Shown: positions 16,104 through 24,341, counted from the first letter of the stretch. The stretch is 47,263 nt of DNA from Oscillospiraceae bacterium (GCA_015068325.1 SVKQ01000016.1:1-47263), one strand, 5' to 3'. The notes: a model not told the origin generated them from the sequence alone. Program-made: numbers and translations.

Positions 16104-17258
16104 ATGGCTAAGAAAAACAACGACGGATATCTGTCTGCGAAGGAGTCCCGCCGGATCTCCAGAGAAAACCGCAAGATTACCAACCAGCTGGAGAAGAAAT
16201 ACAAGCGCAAGAACGTGCCAGAGAGCGAGTACCTCACCCAGATGCATGACCCGGCCAATGCGCTGGAGATCGAGAATCTCCACACTTTCTTCTTCAGCGA
16301 TGTGGGTACTGTCCACGCAGTGGACGGCATCACCTTCGACGTGCCCACCGGCAAGACCGTGGGCGTGGTGGGTGAGTCCGGCTGCGGCAAGTCTGTGACC
16401 AGCCTGTCCATCATGCAGCTGCTGCAGCGGCCCCAAGGCCAGATCGTGGAGGGCGAGATCCGCCTGAACTTGGGCAACGGCAAGGCCTATGACATCGCCA
16501 GGACCCCCATCGAGCAGATGCAGCACCTGCGCGGCAACTTCATCTCCATGATCTTCCAAGAGCCCATGACCAGCTTGAATCCGGTGTTCCGTATCGGCGC
16601 CCAGGTGGACGAGGTCATCGCCCTGCACGACGGCTCCGGCATGTCCGCAGCGGAAATCAAGCAGCGCACCATCAAGCTGCTGGAGATGGCTGGCATCGCC
16701 AACAGCGAGGGCGTCTATATGATGTTTCCCCATGAGCTCTCCGGCGGTATGCGCCAGCGCGTCATGATCGCCATGGCGCTGTCCTGCAACCCCAAGCTGA
16801 TCATCGCCGATGAGCCCACCACGGCGCTGGACGTGACCATCCAGGCCCAGATTCTGGACCTGCTGCGCAACCTGAAGGACCAGATCAACTCCTCCATCAT
16901 GCTGATCACCCATGACCTGGGCGTGATCGCGGAGATGGCGGACTACGTGGTGGTCATGTATGCCGGCCGCATCGTGGAGAAGGGCACCGCGGAGGAGATC
17001 TTTGCCCACCCCGCCCACCCCTATACCATCGGCCTGATGGCCTCCAAACCCGTGGTCGGCAAGCGGGTGGACAAGCTCTATTCCATCCCCGGCAAGGTGC
17101 CCAATCCCATCAACATGCCGAACTACTGCTACTTCAAGGACCGCTGTGAGATGTGCGTGGAGGGCTGCGACGGCGCCTATCCCTATGAGGTACACCTGTC
17201 TCCCACCCACACGGTCACTTGCTATCGCTACTATAACGAAGGAAAGGTGGGTGAATAA
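16104..17258 (+). CDS. peptide ABC transporter ATPase (DppD/OppD type)
   Basis: 384-residue ATPase of the importer. Walker A is GESGCGKS (90-97), Q-loop in [12 protein letters not shown], signature LSGGMRQR, Walker [13 protein letters not shown] and the H-loop LITHDLGV. The C-terminal oligopeptide-transporter domain has a cysteine cluster ([14 protein letters not shown]) of the kind that binds an Fe-S cluster or zinc in OppD/DppD. The N-terminus carries about 50 extra residues, rich in Lys/Arg/Glu ([20 protein letters not shown]), before the usual start [17 protein letters not shown] precedes the ATG. It starts 14 bases after the second permease. Confidence 0.95.
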   Translation: MAKKNNDGYLSAKESRRISRENRKITNQLEKKYKRKNVPESEYLTQMHDPANALEIENLHTFFFSDVGTVHAVDGITFDVPTGKTVGVVGESGCGKSVTSLSIMQLLQRPQGQIVEGEIRLNLGNGKAYDIARTPIEQMQHLRGNFISMIFQEPMTSLNPVFRIGAQVDEVIALHDGSGMSAAEIKQRTIKLLEMAGIANSEGVYMMFPHELSGGMRQRVMIAMALSCNPKLIIADEPTTALDVTIQAQILDLLRNLKDQINSSIMLITHDLGVIAEMADYVVVMYAGRIVEKGTAEEIFAHPAHPYTIGLMASKPVVGKRVDKLYSIPGKVPNPINMPNYCYFKDRCEMCVEGCDGAYPYEVHLSPTHTVTCYRYYNEGKVGE

Positions 17259-17260
17259 GT

Positions 17261-18289
17261 ATGGCTAAGGCTGCCAACCAGTTCGAGGATCCCAATTTCA
17301 CTCCCATCACTTATGATCCCCAGTATCTTCTGCAGGTCAACGGCCTGAAGAAGTATTTCCCCATCAAGAGCGGCATGATCTCCCGCACGGTGGGCTATGT
17401 CAAGGCCGTGGACGGCGTTACCTTCAACCTCAAGCGCGGCACCACCATGGGTCTGGTGGGCGAGTCCGGCTGCGGCAAGACCACCACCGGCCGCACTATC
17501 CTGCGCCTGTACGACACCAAGACCGCCGGTCAGGTGCTGTTCAACGGCCAAGAGGTCTATGACCTCAGCCCCAAAGAGATGCGCGCCATGCGCACCAAGA
17601 TGCAGATCATTTTCCAGGACCCGTTCTCTTCGCTGCAGCCCCGTATGCCCATCGGTGAGATCATCGGTGAGGCGGTGCGCGAGCACAACCTGGTGTCCAA
17701 GGAGGAGTTTGACGACTACATCGACCAGGTCATGGACAACTGCGGTCTGCAACCCTTCCACAAGGACCGCTATCCCCATGAGTTCTCCGGCGGTCAGCGC
17801 CAGCGCATCTGTATCGCCCGCGCCTTGGCCCTGAACCCGGACTTTGTGGTCTGCGACGAGCCGGTCTCCGCGCTGGACGTGTCCATTCAGGCGCAGATCA
17901 TCAACCTGCTCAATGACATCCAGGAGAAGTACAAGCTGACCTATCTGTTCATCTCCCACGACCTGTCAGTGGTGGAGCATATCTCCGACCAGGTGGGCGT
18001 CATGTATCTGGGCAACCTGGTGGAGTACGGCGCCACGGAGGACATCTTCCGCAACCCGCTGCACCCCTACACCAAGGCCCTGTTCTCCGCTATCCCAGTG
18101 CCGGATCCCACCGTCAAGATGAACCGCATCGTGCTGGAGGGCTCCATCCCGTCCCCGGCCAACCCGCCCAAGGGCTGCAAGTTCCACACACGCTGCGCCA
18201 ACTGCATGGAGTGCTGCAAGGAAGTGGAGCCGGAGCAGAAGGAGATCGAGCCGGGCCACTTTGTGGTCTGCCACCTGTATGACAACTGA
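17261..18289 (+). CDS. peptide ABC transporter ATPase (DppF/OppF type)
   Basis: 342-residue second ATPase of the importer. Walker A GESGCGKT (about 67-74), Q-loop [14 protein letters not shown], signature [15 protein letters not shown], Walker [16 protein letters not shown]-loop FISHDLSVV. The C-terminal domain has the family cysteine set in [13 protein letters not shown] and the late VCHLY. Normal length. It starts 2 bases after the stop of the partner ATPase, with its ribosome binding site (GAAAGGTGGGTG) inside that gene; the two ATPases are expected to form a heterodimer under the two permeases. Confidence 0.95.
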   Translation: MAKAANQFEDPNFTPITYDPQYLLQVNGLKKYFPIKSGMISRTVGYVKAVDGVTFNLKRGTTMGLVGESGCGKTTTGRTILRLYDTKTAGQVLFNGQEVYDLSPKEMRAMRTKMQIIFQDPFSSLQPRMPIGEIIGEAVREHNLVSKEEFDDYIDQVMDNCGLQPFHKDRYPHEFSGGQRQRICIARALALNPDFVVCDEPVSALDVSIQAQIINLLNDIQEKYKLTYLFISHDLSVVEHISDQVGVMYLGNLVEYGATEDIFRNPLHPYTKALFSAIPVPDPTVKMNRIVLEGSIPSPANPPKGCKFHTRCANCMECCKEVEPEQKEIEPGHFVVCHLYDN

Positions 18290-18294
18290 TCGAC

Positions 18295-18591
18295 ATGGCA
18301 CGGAACAAGCGCTACGATGACGATGACGGCCGCACCGTGGCCGACATGAGCGGCGTCTCCCGCCCCAATCTGCTGGGCTTCCGGCGGATGGACGAGGCGC
18401 CGGCGCAGCCCGCTGCGGCACCGCAGGAGGAGCCAGAGGAGGATCGCCCCTGGGACACCTCCGGCCGGTTTACACGGGAGGAGCGGCGCGCCTATATCTT
18501 CGGCGCGCTGGGCGCTTCGCTGCTGATCGGACTGGCCTTTGCCGTGGGCATCGCCGTCGTGATCCTGTTGATCGGTCACTACCTGTTCTGA
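18295..18591 (+). CDS. small C-terminally anchored membrane protein
   Basis: 98-residue protein of unknown function. The first 65 residues are polar and charged: an acidic patch (KRYDDDDGRTV), the segment SGVSRPNLLGFRRMDEAP, then a Pro/Ala/Glu-rich linker. A single membrane helix of about 26 residues (GALGASLLIGLAFAVGIAVV and on) ends at the C-terminus HYLF. This is the layout of a tail-anchored cytoplasmic domain. It starts 5 bases after the second ATPase gene and precedes the operon terminator, so it may be an accessory of the importer (inference). Confidence 0.72.
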   Translation: MARNKRYDDDDGRTVADMSGVSRPNLLGFRRMDEAPAQPAAAPQEEPEEDRPWDTSGRFTREERRAYIFGALGASLLIGLAFAVGIAVVILLIGHYLF

Positions 18592-18599
18592 GGGAATGA

Positions 18600-18640
18600 G
18601 ACAAAGAGAGAGCTGTGCATCGCACAGCTCTCTCTTTGTC
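18600..18640. terminator. terminator between importer operon and nitroreductase gene
   Basis: Perfect 19-bp stem (18600-18618 with 18622-18640) and 3-base loop between two convergent genes. The stem ends in CTCTTTGTC, with no long T-run; a bidirectional terminator is likely. Confidence 0.8.
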
Positions 18641-18660
18641 ATGTAAACGATCCGCCCGTC

Positions 18661-19176
18661 TTACAGCGTTTCGAACAGATCTTCCTCGCTGCGGTACTGA
18701 TCGTGCAGCGGGGCGGGAACCGCATCTTCGGCGGCGTAGCCGATGGGCAGCAGGGCGGAGACCCGCAGGTTGTCGGGCAGATTCAGCACCTGCCGCACCT
18801 GCTCGTCGCTGAACATGCCCACCCAGCAGGAACCCAGACCCAGCTCCCAGGCTTCCATCATCATATGAGTGCACACGATGGCGGCATCTGTCTCACCGGA
18901 CTGATAGCCGGGCATCAGCTTGTTGTGCCAGGCCACCTCCGGGTCATAGCAGACCACCAGGATCACCGGCGCGCCGAAAGTGCACTTGCACACGGAGGCC
19001 AGCTTGGCACGGGCCTCTTCACTCTCCACCACGTAGACTTTCTGGGGCTGGTTGTTGTGGGCGGTGGGGGCCAAACGGGCGACAGACCGGATAGCGGCCA
19101 GCTTTTCCTCCTCAATGGGCTTGTCCATGTAGCGGCGCACCGAATAGCGGGCCGCCGCCAGATCCATAAATGACAT
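18661..19176 (-). CDS. nitroreductase family protein
   Basis: 171-residue FMN-dependent oxidoreductase of the nitroreductase fold. The FMN-phosphate signature ARYSVRRY is at residues 9-16, followed by RLAPTAHNNQPQKVYVV, the helix TDAAIVCTHMMMEAWELGLGSCWVGMF and the late LLPIGYAAED. Length is typical of the short clostridial group. The physiological substrate cannot be told; quinones, flavins or nitro compounds are possible. The ATG at 19176 follows AAAGGAG by 9 bases; earlier in-frame starts have no such site. Single-gene unit with its own promoter, divergent from the MurE-like gene. Confidence 0.92.
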   Translation of the reverse strand: MSFMDLAAARYSVRRYMDKPIEEEKLAAIRSVARLAPTAHNNQPQKVYVVESEEARAKLASVCKCTFGAPVILVVCYDPEVAWHNKLMPGYQSGETDAAIVCTHMMMEAWELGLGSCWVGMFSDEQVRQVLNLPDNLRVSALLPIGYAAEDAVPAPLHDQYRSEEDLFETL

Positions 19177-19254
19177 AAAGTACTTCTCCTTTACAGTTAT
19201 TGTATGATCTGTGGAGCGGGGCGATTTGCGGAAGCAGATCGTCCCACTCTTGTC

Positions 19255-19283
19255 AGTATAGCACAAAAAAATTCATTCGTCGA
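19255..19283 (-). promoter_or_regulatory. extended -10 promoter of nitroreductase gene
   Basis: On the minus strand TCGACG (19278-19283), 17 bases, TATACT (19255-19260) preceded by TGC, an extended -10. It leaves a leader of about 70 bases. Confidence 0.5.
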
Positions 19284-19340
19284 GAGAAATTTCCAAACGC
19301 AGAGACATAGTCTGTTTTCTGCCGAGGCGGCAGATGCCCC

Positions 19341-19369
19341 TTGCCAGCGGCGGCAAAAGCGGGTATAAT
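19341..19369 (+). promoter_or_regulatory. promoter of MurE-like ligase gene
   Basis: TTGCCA (19341-19346), 17 bases, TATAAT (19364-19369), about 55 bases before the GTG start. Confidence 0.75.
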
Positions 19370-19428
19370 AGGCAGCGGTATCGGATCGATCCCGCGCTCT
19401 GCGGGGGTATTGTGGAAGGTGTTTTCTT

Positions 19429-21027
19429 GTGAAAATCAGAGATTTGCTGGAGAGGATCCCCTATACGCTGGTGCAGGGAGGCCTGGATGCGGAGGTCACC
19501 GGTCTGTGCCACGACAACCGCAAGCTGCTGCCGGGCGACGTATTCATCTGCTTTCGAGGGTTTCGCTTCGACTCCCATGCGATCGTGGGCGATGTAGCGG
19601 CAGCCGGTGCCGTCCTCATTGTGACAGAGCAGGAAGTGGATCTGTCCTCCGTACCGGAGTCGGTAACGGTCATCCGGGTGGAGGATACCCGCCGCGCCAA
19701 CCCGCTGCTGGCCGCGGCCTTTTACGGCCACCCGGCCGAGCGTCTCACCACCGTGGCCGTCACCGGCACCAAGGGCAAGACCACGTCCACCCATATGATG
19801 GCGGATATCCTGCGGGCCGCCGGCTGTAAAACCGGCACCATCGGCTCCAGCGGCGCTGTGCTGCCGGATGCGCCGGAGACCGCAGCCATCCACGGGGCGG
19901 AGCGTTTTCACGCCATTCCCTGCGCAGAGACGTCCGGCTACGTCACCTACAAGCTGTCCAACACCACGCCGGACGCCATGGAGCTACAGATGTATCTGGC
20001 CATGATGGTGGCCGCCGGCTGCACCCACGCGGTGATCGAGGTGTCCTCACAGGCCATGAAGCAGCACCGGGCGGGCGGCATCACCTTTGACTACGGCATC
20101 TGGACCAACATCGAAACCGGCGACCATATCGGCCCTAATGAGCACAAGGACTTTGACGAGTACATGCGCTGCAAGGCGGCCATGCTGAACCAGAGCCGCA
20201 TCGGCTTTGTAAATCTGGATGACCCGTATGTGGAGTCTTTTTTGCGCTATGTGAAGCTGGCCAACAGCAGTGAGGTGAAACAGCTTTACACATACGGGCA
20301 GAACCCGGATGCGGACTATCGCAGTTCCGATTTACAGAGCGTCTATGACGAGGCCTCGCGCCGGCCCGGTATCCGCTTCCGTGTGGATGGCCTGTGCCGC
20401 AGGGAGGTGGCGGTGAACATCCCAGGCCACTTTACCATGTACAACGCCCTGGCCGTCACCTGTGTGGCCCATCAGATGGGTATCGACAGCGAGACGGCCA
20501 ACCGGGCGCTGACCCACATGAAGATCCCGGGCCGGATGGACATCGTCTTTGACAACGGTCATTTTCGCGTCTGCGTGGACTCGGCCCACAGCGGCTACAG
20601 CACCCGCAACCACTTGCAGGGACTGCGAGAGTATCATCCCCGGCGGCTGGTGTGCGTGTTCGGCGCCGGCGGCAACCGGGCAGTGGCCCGGCGCTTCGAG
20701 ATGGGGGAGGCCAGTGCCGAACTGGCGGATATCAGCATCGTCACCTCTGAGCATAATCGCTTTGAGCCTTTCGAACGGATCTCCGCCGACATCGTCACCG
20801 GCATCCATCGGGCTGAGGAGGCTCTGGGCCGCAGCGTCGACTATCTGGTGATCCCCGACCGCAAGGAGGCCATCCGCTACGCCCTGACCCACGCCGAGGA
20901 GGGAGACGTCATCACCATCCTGGGACTCGGCAGCGACACATACCAGGAGGAGAACGGCGTCAAGCACTACCACAGCGACGCCAAATTCGTCCGCCAGACG
21001 GCCCACGAGTTGGGCATGGATCGGTAA
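19429..21027 (+). CDS. MurE-like Mur ligase (orphan UDP-MurNAc-tripeptide synthetase homologue)
   Basis: 532-residue ATP-dependent Mur ligase, closest in layout to MurE, which adds the third stem residue to UDP-MurNAc-L-Ala-D-Glu. N-terminal UDP-binding domain LCHDNRKLLPGDVFICFRG, P-loop GTKGKTTS (113-120), TTPDAMELQ, EVSSQAMKQHR, the site of the carbamylated lysine YMRCKAAML (K249) and the C-terminal HSGYSTRNHL and GAGGNR segments. The motif that selects meso-diaminopimelate in MurE (DNPR) reads EHNR (441-444), so the amino acid used is uncertain. It stands alone, away from any division/cell-wall cluster. GTG start after GGAAGG. Confidence 0.85.
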   Translation: MKIRDLLERIPYTLVQGGLDAEVTGLCHDNRKLLPGDVFICFRGFRFDSHAIVGDVAAAGAVLIVTEQEVDLSSVPESVTVIRVEDTRRANPLLAAAFYGHPAERLTTVAVTGTKGKTTSTHMMADILRAAGCKTGTIGSSGAVLPDAPETAAIHGAERFHAIPCAETSGYVTYKLSNTTPDAMELQMYLAMMVAAGCTHAVIEVSSQAMKQHRAGGITFDYGIWTNIETGDHIGPNEHKDFDEYMRCKAAMLNQSRIGFVNLDDPYVESFLRYVKLANSSEVKQLYTYGQNPDADYRSSDLQSVYDEASRRPGIRFRVDGLCRREVAVNIPGHFTMYNALAVTCVAHQMGIDSETANRALTHMKIPGRMDIVFDNGHFRVCVDSAHSGYSTRNHLQGLREYHPRRLVCVFGAGGNRAVARRFEMGEASAELADISIVTSEHNRFEPFERISADIVTGIHRAEEALGRSVDYLVIPDRKEAIRYALTHAEEGDVITILGLGSDTYQEENGVKHYHSDAKFVRQTAHELGMDR

Positions 21028-21037
21028 AACGCTATAT

Positions 21038-21073
21038 AACCCGCCCCGGCGCCAGGCGCCGGGGCGGGTTTTT
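21038..21073 (+). terminator. Rho-independent terminator of MurE-like gene
   Basis: Perfect 16-bp stem (AACCCGCCCCGGCGCC with its complement) around a single A, followed by TTT; about 10 bases behind the stop. Confidence 0.9.
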
Positions 21074-21156
21074 GATGCCCGGCGCGGGAACGACACCGCG
21101 GGTGCCGCCGGGGCATAGAATGGCTGGCAGGGCCATTGCCCTGCGATAATACAAAC

Positions 21157-21177
21157 GGCGCAGCTGCGGGCTGCGCC
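21157..21177 (+). other. leader hairpin directly before the DUF11 gene's ribosome binding site
   Basis: GGCGCAGC (21157-21164) pairs with GCTGCGCC (21170-21177). It ends 7 bases before AGGAGG (21185-21190). It could protect the mRNA 5' end or tune initiation; there is no clear sigma-A promoter in the 125 bases before it. Confidence 0.5.
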
Positions 21178-21198
21178 TGACAACAGGAGGTATTTCTC

Positions 21199-22044
21199 TT
21201 GGCAATCTTCACCAATCAAGCGATGCTCTCCTACAACGGGAGGTCCATTCACTCCAATGTTACCACCGGGGAGATACTGGAGGTGGTCGCCGTCTACAAG
21301 ACAGCCGTATCCGCCGGTTATGAGCCCGGCGGCCGGGTGACCTACGCCGTCAGCCTGGTCAACTCCGGCGACATCGCCGTCTCCGGCTTCACCGTCAGCG
21401 ACGACCTGGGCGGTTACACCTTTGACGGCGATACGCTCTATCCGCTGTCCTATGTGGAGGGCAGCCTGGTCTGCCTGGTCAACGGCGTGAGGGAGACGGT
21501 ACCCGCCGTGACGGCCGGCCCGCCGATGACCGTTAGCGGCATCGACCTGCCCGCCGGCGGCAGCGCTGTGCTGATCTACGAGGCGCAGGCCACAGCCTAT
21601 GCGCCGTTGGGCATTGATGCGGAGATCAGCAACACCGTAACGGCTGCGGGCACCGGCATTGCCGCGCCGCTGACGGCCACGGCCGCAGTGAGTGCGGATA
21701 TGGCGCCGCGGCTCTCTATCACCAAATCCGTCAGCCCCGATACGGTGGTGGGCAATTCGGAGCTCACCTATACCTTTTTGATCCAGAACACCGGCGACGA
21801 GGCCGGCGCAGACGCCGGTGTGGCAATCACCGACACATTTGACCCGGTGCTGGAGAACCTGATGGTGCTGCTCAACGGCACACCGATGAGCAGCACAGGT
21901 TACACCTATGACGGGAGCACCGGCGTCTTTGCCACCGACAGCGGCGCGATAATCGTGCCGGCGGCCGTCTTTGCCCAGAACTCCGACGGCACCTGGATGA
22001 CTACGCCTGGCGTCGCAGAGTTGACGGTCAGCGGCACCATCTGA
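21199..22044 (+). CDS. DUF11 domain-containing protein without signal peptide
   Basis: 281-residue beta-rich protein. It begins MAIFTNQAMLSYNGRSIHSN with no signal peptide, then two DUF11-like repeats of the surface-protein type: VTYAVSLVNSGDIAVSGFTV (about 46-65) and LTYTFLIQNTGDEAGADAGV (about 189-208), each followed by a VSDDLGGYTFDGDT or ITDTFDPVLENL segment. Similar stand-alone proteins are common in Clostridia; their role is not known to me. Lack of an export signal suggests release on lysis, an unknown route, or a place on the spore surface after mother-cell lysis (inference). The start is TTG at 21199, 8 bases after a perfect AGGAGG. Single-gene unit. Confidence 0.8.
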   Translation: MAIFTNQAMLSYNGRSIHSNVTTGEILEVVAVYKTAVSAGYEPGGRVTYAVSLVNSGDIAVSGFTVSDDLGGYTFDGDTLYPLSYVEGSLVCLVNGVRETVPAVTAGPPMTVSGIDLPAGGSAVLIYEAQATAYAPLGIDAEISNTVTAAGTGIAAPLTATAAVSADMAPRLSITKSVSPDTVVGNSELTYTFLIQNTGDEAGADAGVAITDTFDPVLENLMVLLNGTPMSSTGYTYDGSTGVFATDSGAIIVPAAVFAQNSDGTWMTTPGVAELTVSGTI

Positions 22045-22081
22045 CTGCGCTGCCTCCTGCAAATGTGAAGCACATCAGAGA

Positions 22082-22108
22082 GGGGGCGCCGGCGTCGCCG
22101 GCGCCCCC
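22082..22108. terminator. hairpin between convergent genes
   Basis: Very G+C-rich palindrome, GGGGGCGCCGGCG and its complement around one base. No T-run on either side. It lies between the DUF11 stop and the stop of the opposite gene, so termination is likely but relies on the stem alone. Confidence 0.6.
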
Positions 22109-22150
22109 GTGCATGGAGCGGCAGGGGAGTGCAGGCGGTGCGCCGGGATC

Positions 22151-22585
22151 TCATAAAAACGCCCGCAGATCCACCGCCAGTTGCTCCTCCAGCCGGATCA
22201 GCCGTTTGGCGAAATCCTTGGAGCGCTCGTCCGCCGCCGCGTACTGGTTGAGGTAACGGCTGAGGGACTTGACACCCATGTTGCACCCGTCGGTCATCAG
22301 GTCGGCGATGGTGTGGTCTGAGTCGTGCATCACCAGCTTGACATGGGTCATGACCCAGGACATTTTCTGGGCAACGGGGCTGGGGGACTTGCCTTCATCC
22401 CGGTACCGGTCCAGCAGTTCCTGCATTTCCCGGCGCAGCCTCTCGTGCTCTTGTCTGCTCGTTTCCAGGAGTTTTTTCAGTGGATCTGCGTGCGCATAGG
22501 ACAGCACATCGTCGATGGAGGAGACACCCATCTTCACCCCGGCGTCACACTCCCGCAGGAGTTTGATGGTATCTGGCTCGATCAT
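22151..22585 (-). CDS. predicted four-helix-bundle protein of unknown function
   Basis: 144-residue, almost fully helical, soluble protein. Four amphipathic stretches are seen: about 3-28 (PDTIKLLRECDAGVKMGVSS), 34-65, 70-92 and 96-142, with conserved-looking segments DAGVKMGVSSIDDVL, VAQKMSWVMTHVKL and ITDGCNMGVKSLSRYLNQY in related clostridial proteins as I recall them. The layout resembles DUF2383/ferritin-like bundles, yet the paired Glu-x-x-His metal ligands of ferritins are not clear. AAAGGA lies about 12 bases before the ATG. The upstream region has a sporulation-sigma-like promoter, so a forespore role is possible. Confidence 0.75.
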   Translation of the reverse strand: MIEPDTIKLLRECDAGVKMGVSSIDDVLSYAHADPLKKLLETSRQEHERLRREMQELLDRYRDEGKSPSPVAQKMSWVMTHVKLVMHDSDHTIADLMTDGCNMGVKSLSRYLNQYAAADERSKDFAKRLIRLEEQLAVDLRAFL

Positions 22586-22626
22586 AACAGCACCGCATCC
22601 TTTCCCTTAATATGGCTCTATAACAG

Positions 22627-22655
22627 AGTATGGCCCGCTGCACCGGCGTCTATCC
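22627..22655 (-). promoter_or_regulatory. possible sigma-G/sigma-F type promoter
   Basis: On the minus strand GGATA (22651-22655), 18 bases, CATACT (22627-22632). This resembles the forespore consensus (G-ATA, 18 bases, CATACTA) better than sigma-A, for which no good pair is seen here. Confidence 0.35.
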
Positions 22656-22761
22656 AAAAAGCAGCAAGGTGCCCGAAAGCGTCTCGCTGTCTTGAAGCGG
22701 ATCATGGGCCGGAAACCGGGAAAGCGAAGTATCATCGGGCAGAATGATCGTTGGTGCGTCC

Positions 22762-22803
22762 GGAAAAGAAAGGAAGCCCGGCGCTTAAGCGCCGGGCTTC
22801 CTT
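22762..22803 (-). terminator. Rho-independent terminator of symporter gene
   Basis: AAGGAAGCCCGGCGC (22770-22784) and its complement (22789-22803) with loop TTAA. On the minus strand the stem is followed by TTTCTTTTCC. About 38 bases behind the symporter stop. Confidence 0.9.
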
Positions 22804-22840
22804 CGGATCTTTCCTTTTGTACCGGCCGATGGCCTGCCTG

Positions 22841-24295
22841 TCAGTCTTCTTCCGGTGCGAGTTCAAGGGAGGGATTCTTCGGGGGCATGAGCTTGGAGAA
22901 TATCAGGAAAAAGATGAGACCAACCACAAGTCCCGGAATAATGGGCTGGCTGAACGCCTTGTAGAAGGGCATGCCCTCCTTGGCAATTTTTTCGAGGTAA
23001 ACGACCACGATAGAGCCGCTGACCACGGAGGCGATGGTGCCCGCCAGCGAGCCGCCCTTCCAGTAGTGGCCCAGCACATAGGGGAAGAACGTGCCGGCCG
23101 CGCGAAGGGTGAACGCAAAGGTGAGGATCGCGATGAGGCTTGCGGGGTTGAAGAGCGCCGCGGCCATGGCGATGAGGCTCACAGCGACCATGGTGATCCG
23201 TGTGACGCGCATGACCTCTTTGTTGTCCGCTTCAGGCTTCAGAACGGCGCGGTAGATATCGTTCGCAAAGATGGAACCGGCGCCCAGCAGGTCGGAGTCG
23301 GAGGAGGACATGGTGGCCGAAATGATACCGGCAAACAGCAGACCACAGATCAGCGCGGGCATGGTGCGCACGGCAAGAACGGGAAGGGCATAGCGCGCGC
23401 CGACATCGGCGAATTCCTCGGCGCTGAAGATGCCCATGTTCATCAGAGCGAGGGTGATGATACCGAGGATCGCGGGCACGAAGGCATAGATGAAATTGAT
23501 GACGGCTGCCAGGATGGAGCCCTGCCGCGCGGCCTTGCCGTCACGGGCGGCATAGTACCGGGAGACAGCCTCCTGCCCGACAGTGAATGTCGCCACATAC
23601 ATGATGACAAGTGAGACGACAGCCATGGGGCTGTAGCCCTTGAACATGTCGAATGTCTCAGGCGGCACATTGGCGACGACGCTGTCCCAGCCGCCGGCGG
23701 TTTGCAGCGCAAAGGGAATTGCGATAATCATGCCGATCACGATCATAAAGACCTGCACAAAGTCCGTCATGGTGACGCTCCACAGACCACCCATCACGGA
23801 ATATGCGGTAACGATGACGGCGACAATGACGATGGCCGGCTTATACCCGATCCCGAGCATGGTGGAGAGGATGGTGGCTGAGGCCACGAACTGGCCCTCA
23901 GTCAGGCCGATCAGGGGAATGAGCATGATGATGGCGGTGATGACGCCGGCGCTCTTGCCGTAACGTCTGCGGAAGTACTCCGGCACGGTCTTTACGCTTG
24001 CCGCCCGGAATTTCGGCGCCAGGAACGTCAGGATGACAAAAGCGAGGCCCATCGTGATGATGTACCATGCGGAAGAGAGGCCATGGTTCTGCATGCCCTG
24101 CTGCACGACGCCCAGTGAACTGCCGCCTCCGATCTCCGTTGCGGCGAGGGTGCCCGCCATCAGGAAGGGCCCCAGCCGCCGTCCGGCGACCATGAAGTCG
24201 GTGTTCGAGTTGATGCGCCTGGAGGAATACCAGCCGATCCACAGCATGAACAGCATGTAAGCGACCACGACGGCAATGATGATTCCGTTGGCCAT
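22841..24295 (-). CDS. sodium:solute symporter family protein (SSS)
   Basis: 484-residue integral membrane transporter of the SSS family (kin of PutP and PanF), with about 13 hydrophobic helices. Family marks: the opening GIIIAVVVAYMLFMLWIGWY, SSRRINSNTDFMVAGRRLG, ATEIGGGSSLGVVQQGMQ, VPEYFRRRYGK, and the sodium-site region ISATMSSSDSDLLGAGSIFANDIYR. The acidic tail is SLELAPEED. The substrate (amino acid, carboxylate, vitamin) cannot be read. Leucine is mostly CTC or CTT here, while neighbours use CTG almost only, and Ala GCA/GCG is common: a sign of transfer. GGAGAAAGGAG precedes the ATG. It has its own TTGACA promoter and terminator. Confidence 0.93.
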   Translation of the reverse strand: MANGIIIAVVVAYMLFMLWIGWYSSRRINSNTDFMVAGRRLGPFLMAGTLAATEIGGGSSLGVVQQGMQNHGLSSAWYIITMGLAFVILTFLAPKFRAASVKTVPEYFRRRYGKSAGVITAIIMLIPLIGLTEGQFVASATILSTMLGIGYKPAIVIVAVIVTAYSVMGGLWSVTMTDFVQVFMIVIGMIIAIPFALQTAGGWDSVVANVPPETFDMFKGYSPMAVVSLVIMYVATFTVGQEAVSRYYAARDGKAARQGSILAAVINFIYAFVPAILGIITLALMNMGIFSAEEFADVGARYALPVLAVRTMPALICGLLFAGIISATMSSSDSDLLGAGSIFANDIYRAVLKPEADNKEVMRVTRITMVAVSLIAMAAALFNPASLIAILTFAFTLRAAGTFFPYVLGHYWKGGSLAGTIASVVSGSIVVVYLEKIAKEGMPFYKAFSQPIIPGLVVGLIFFLIFSKLMPPKNPSLELAPEED

Positions 24296-24341
24296 GGGGA
24301 TTCTCCTTTCTCCTACGAATTATTGGCAAGGGATGGAAAAA

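Noticed and set aside
22586-22964. Small forward frames between the bundle protein and the symporter
   Set aside because: They overlap the symporter, its terminator or the opposite promoter, and no motif or ribosome binding site supports them.
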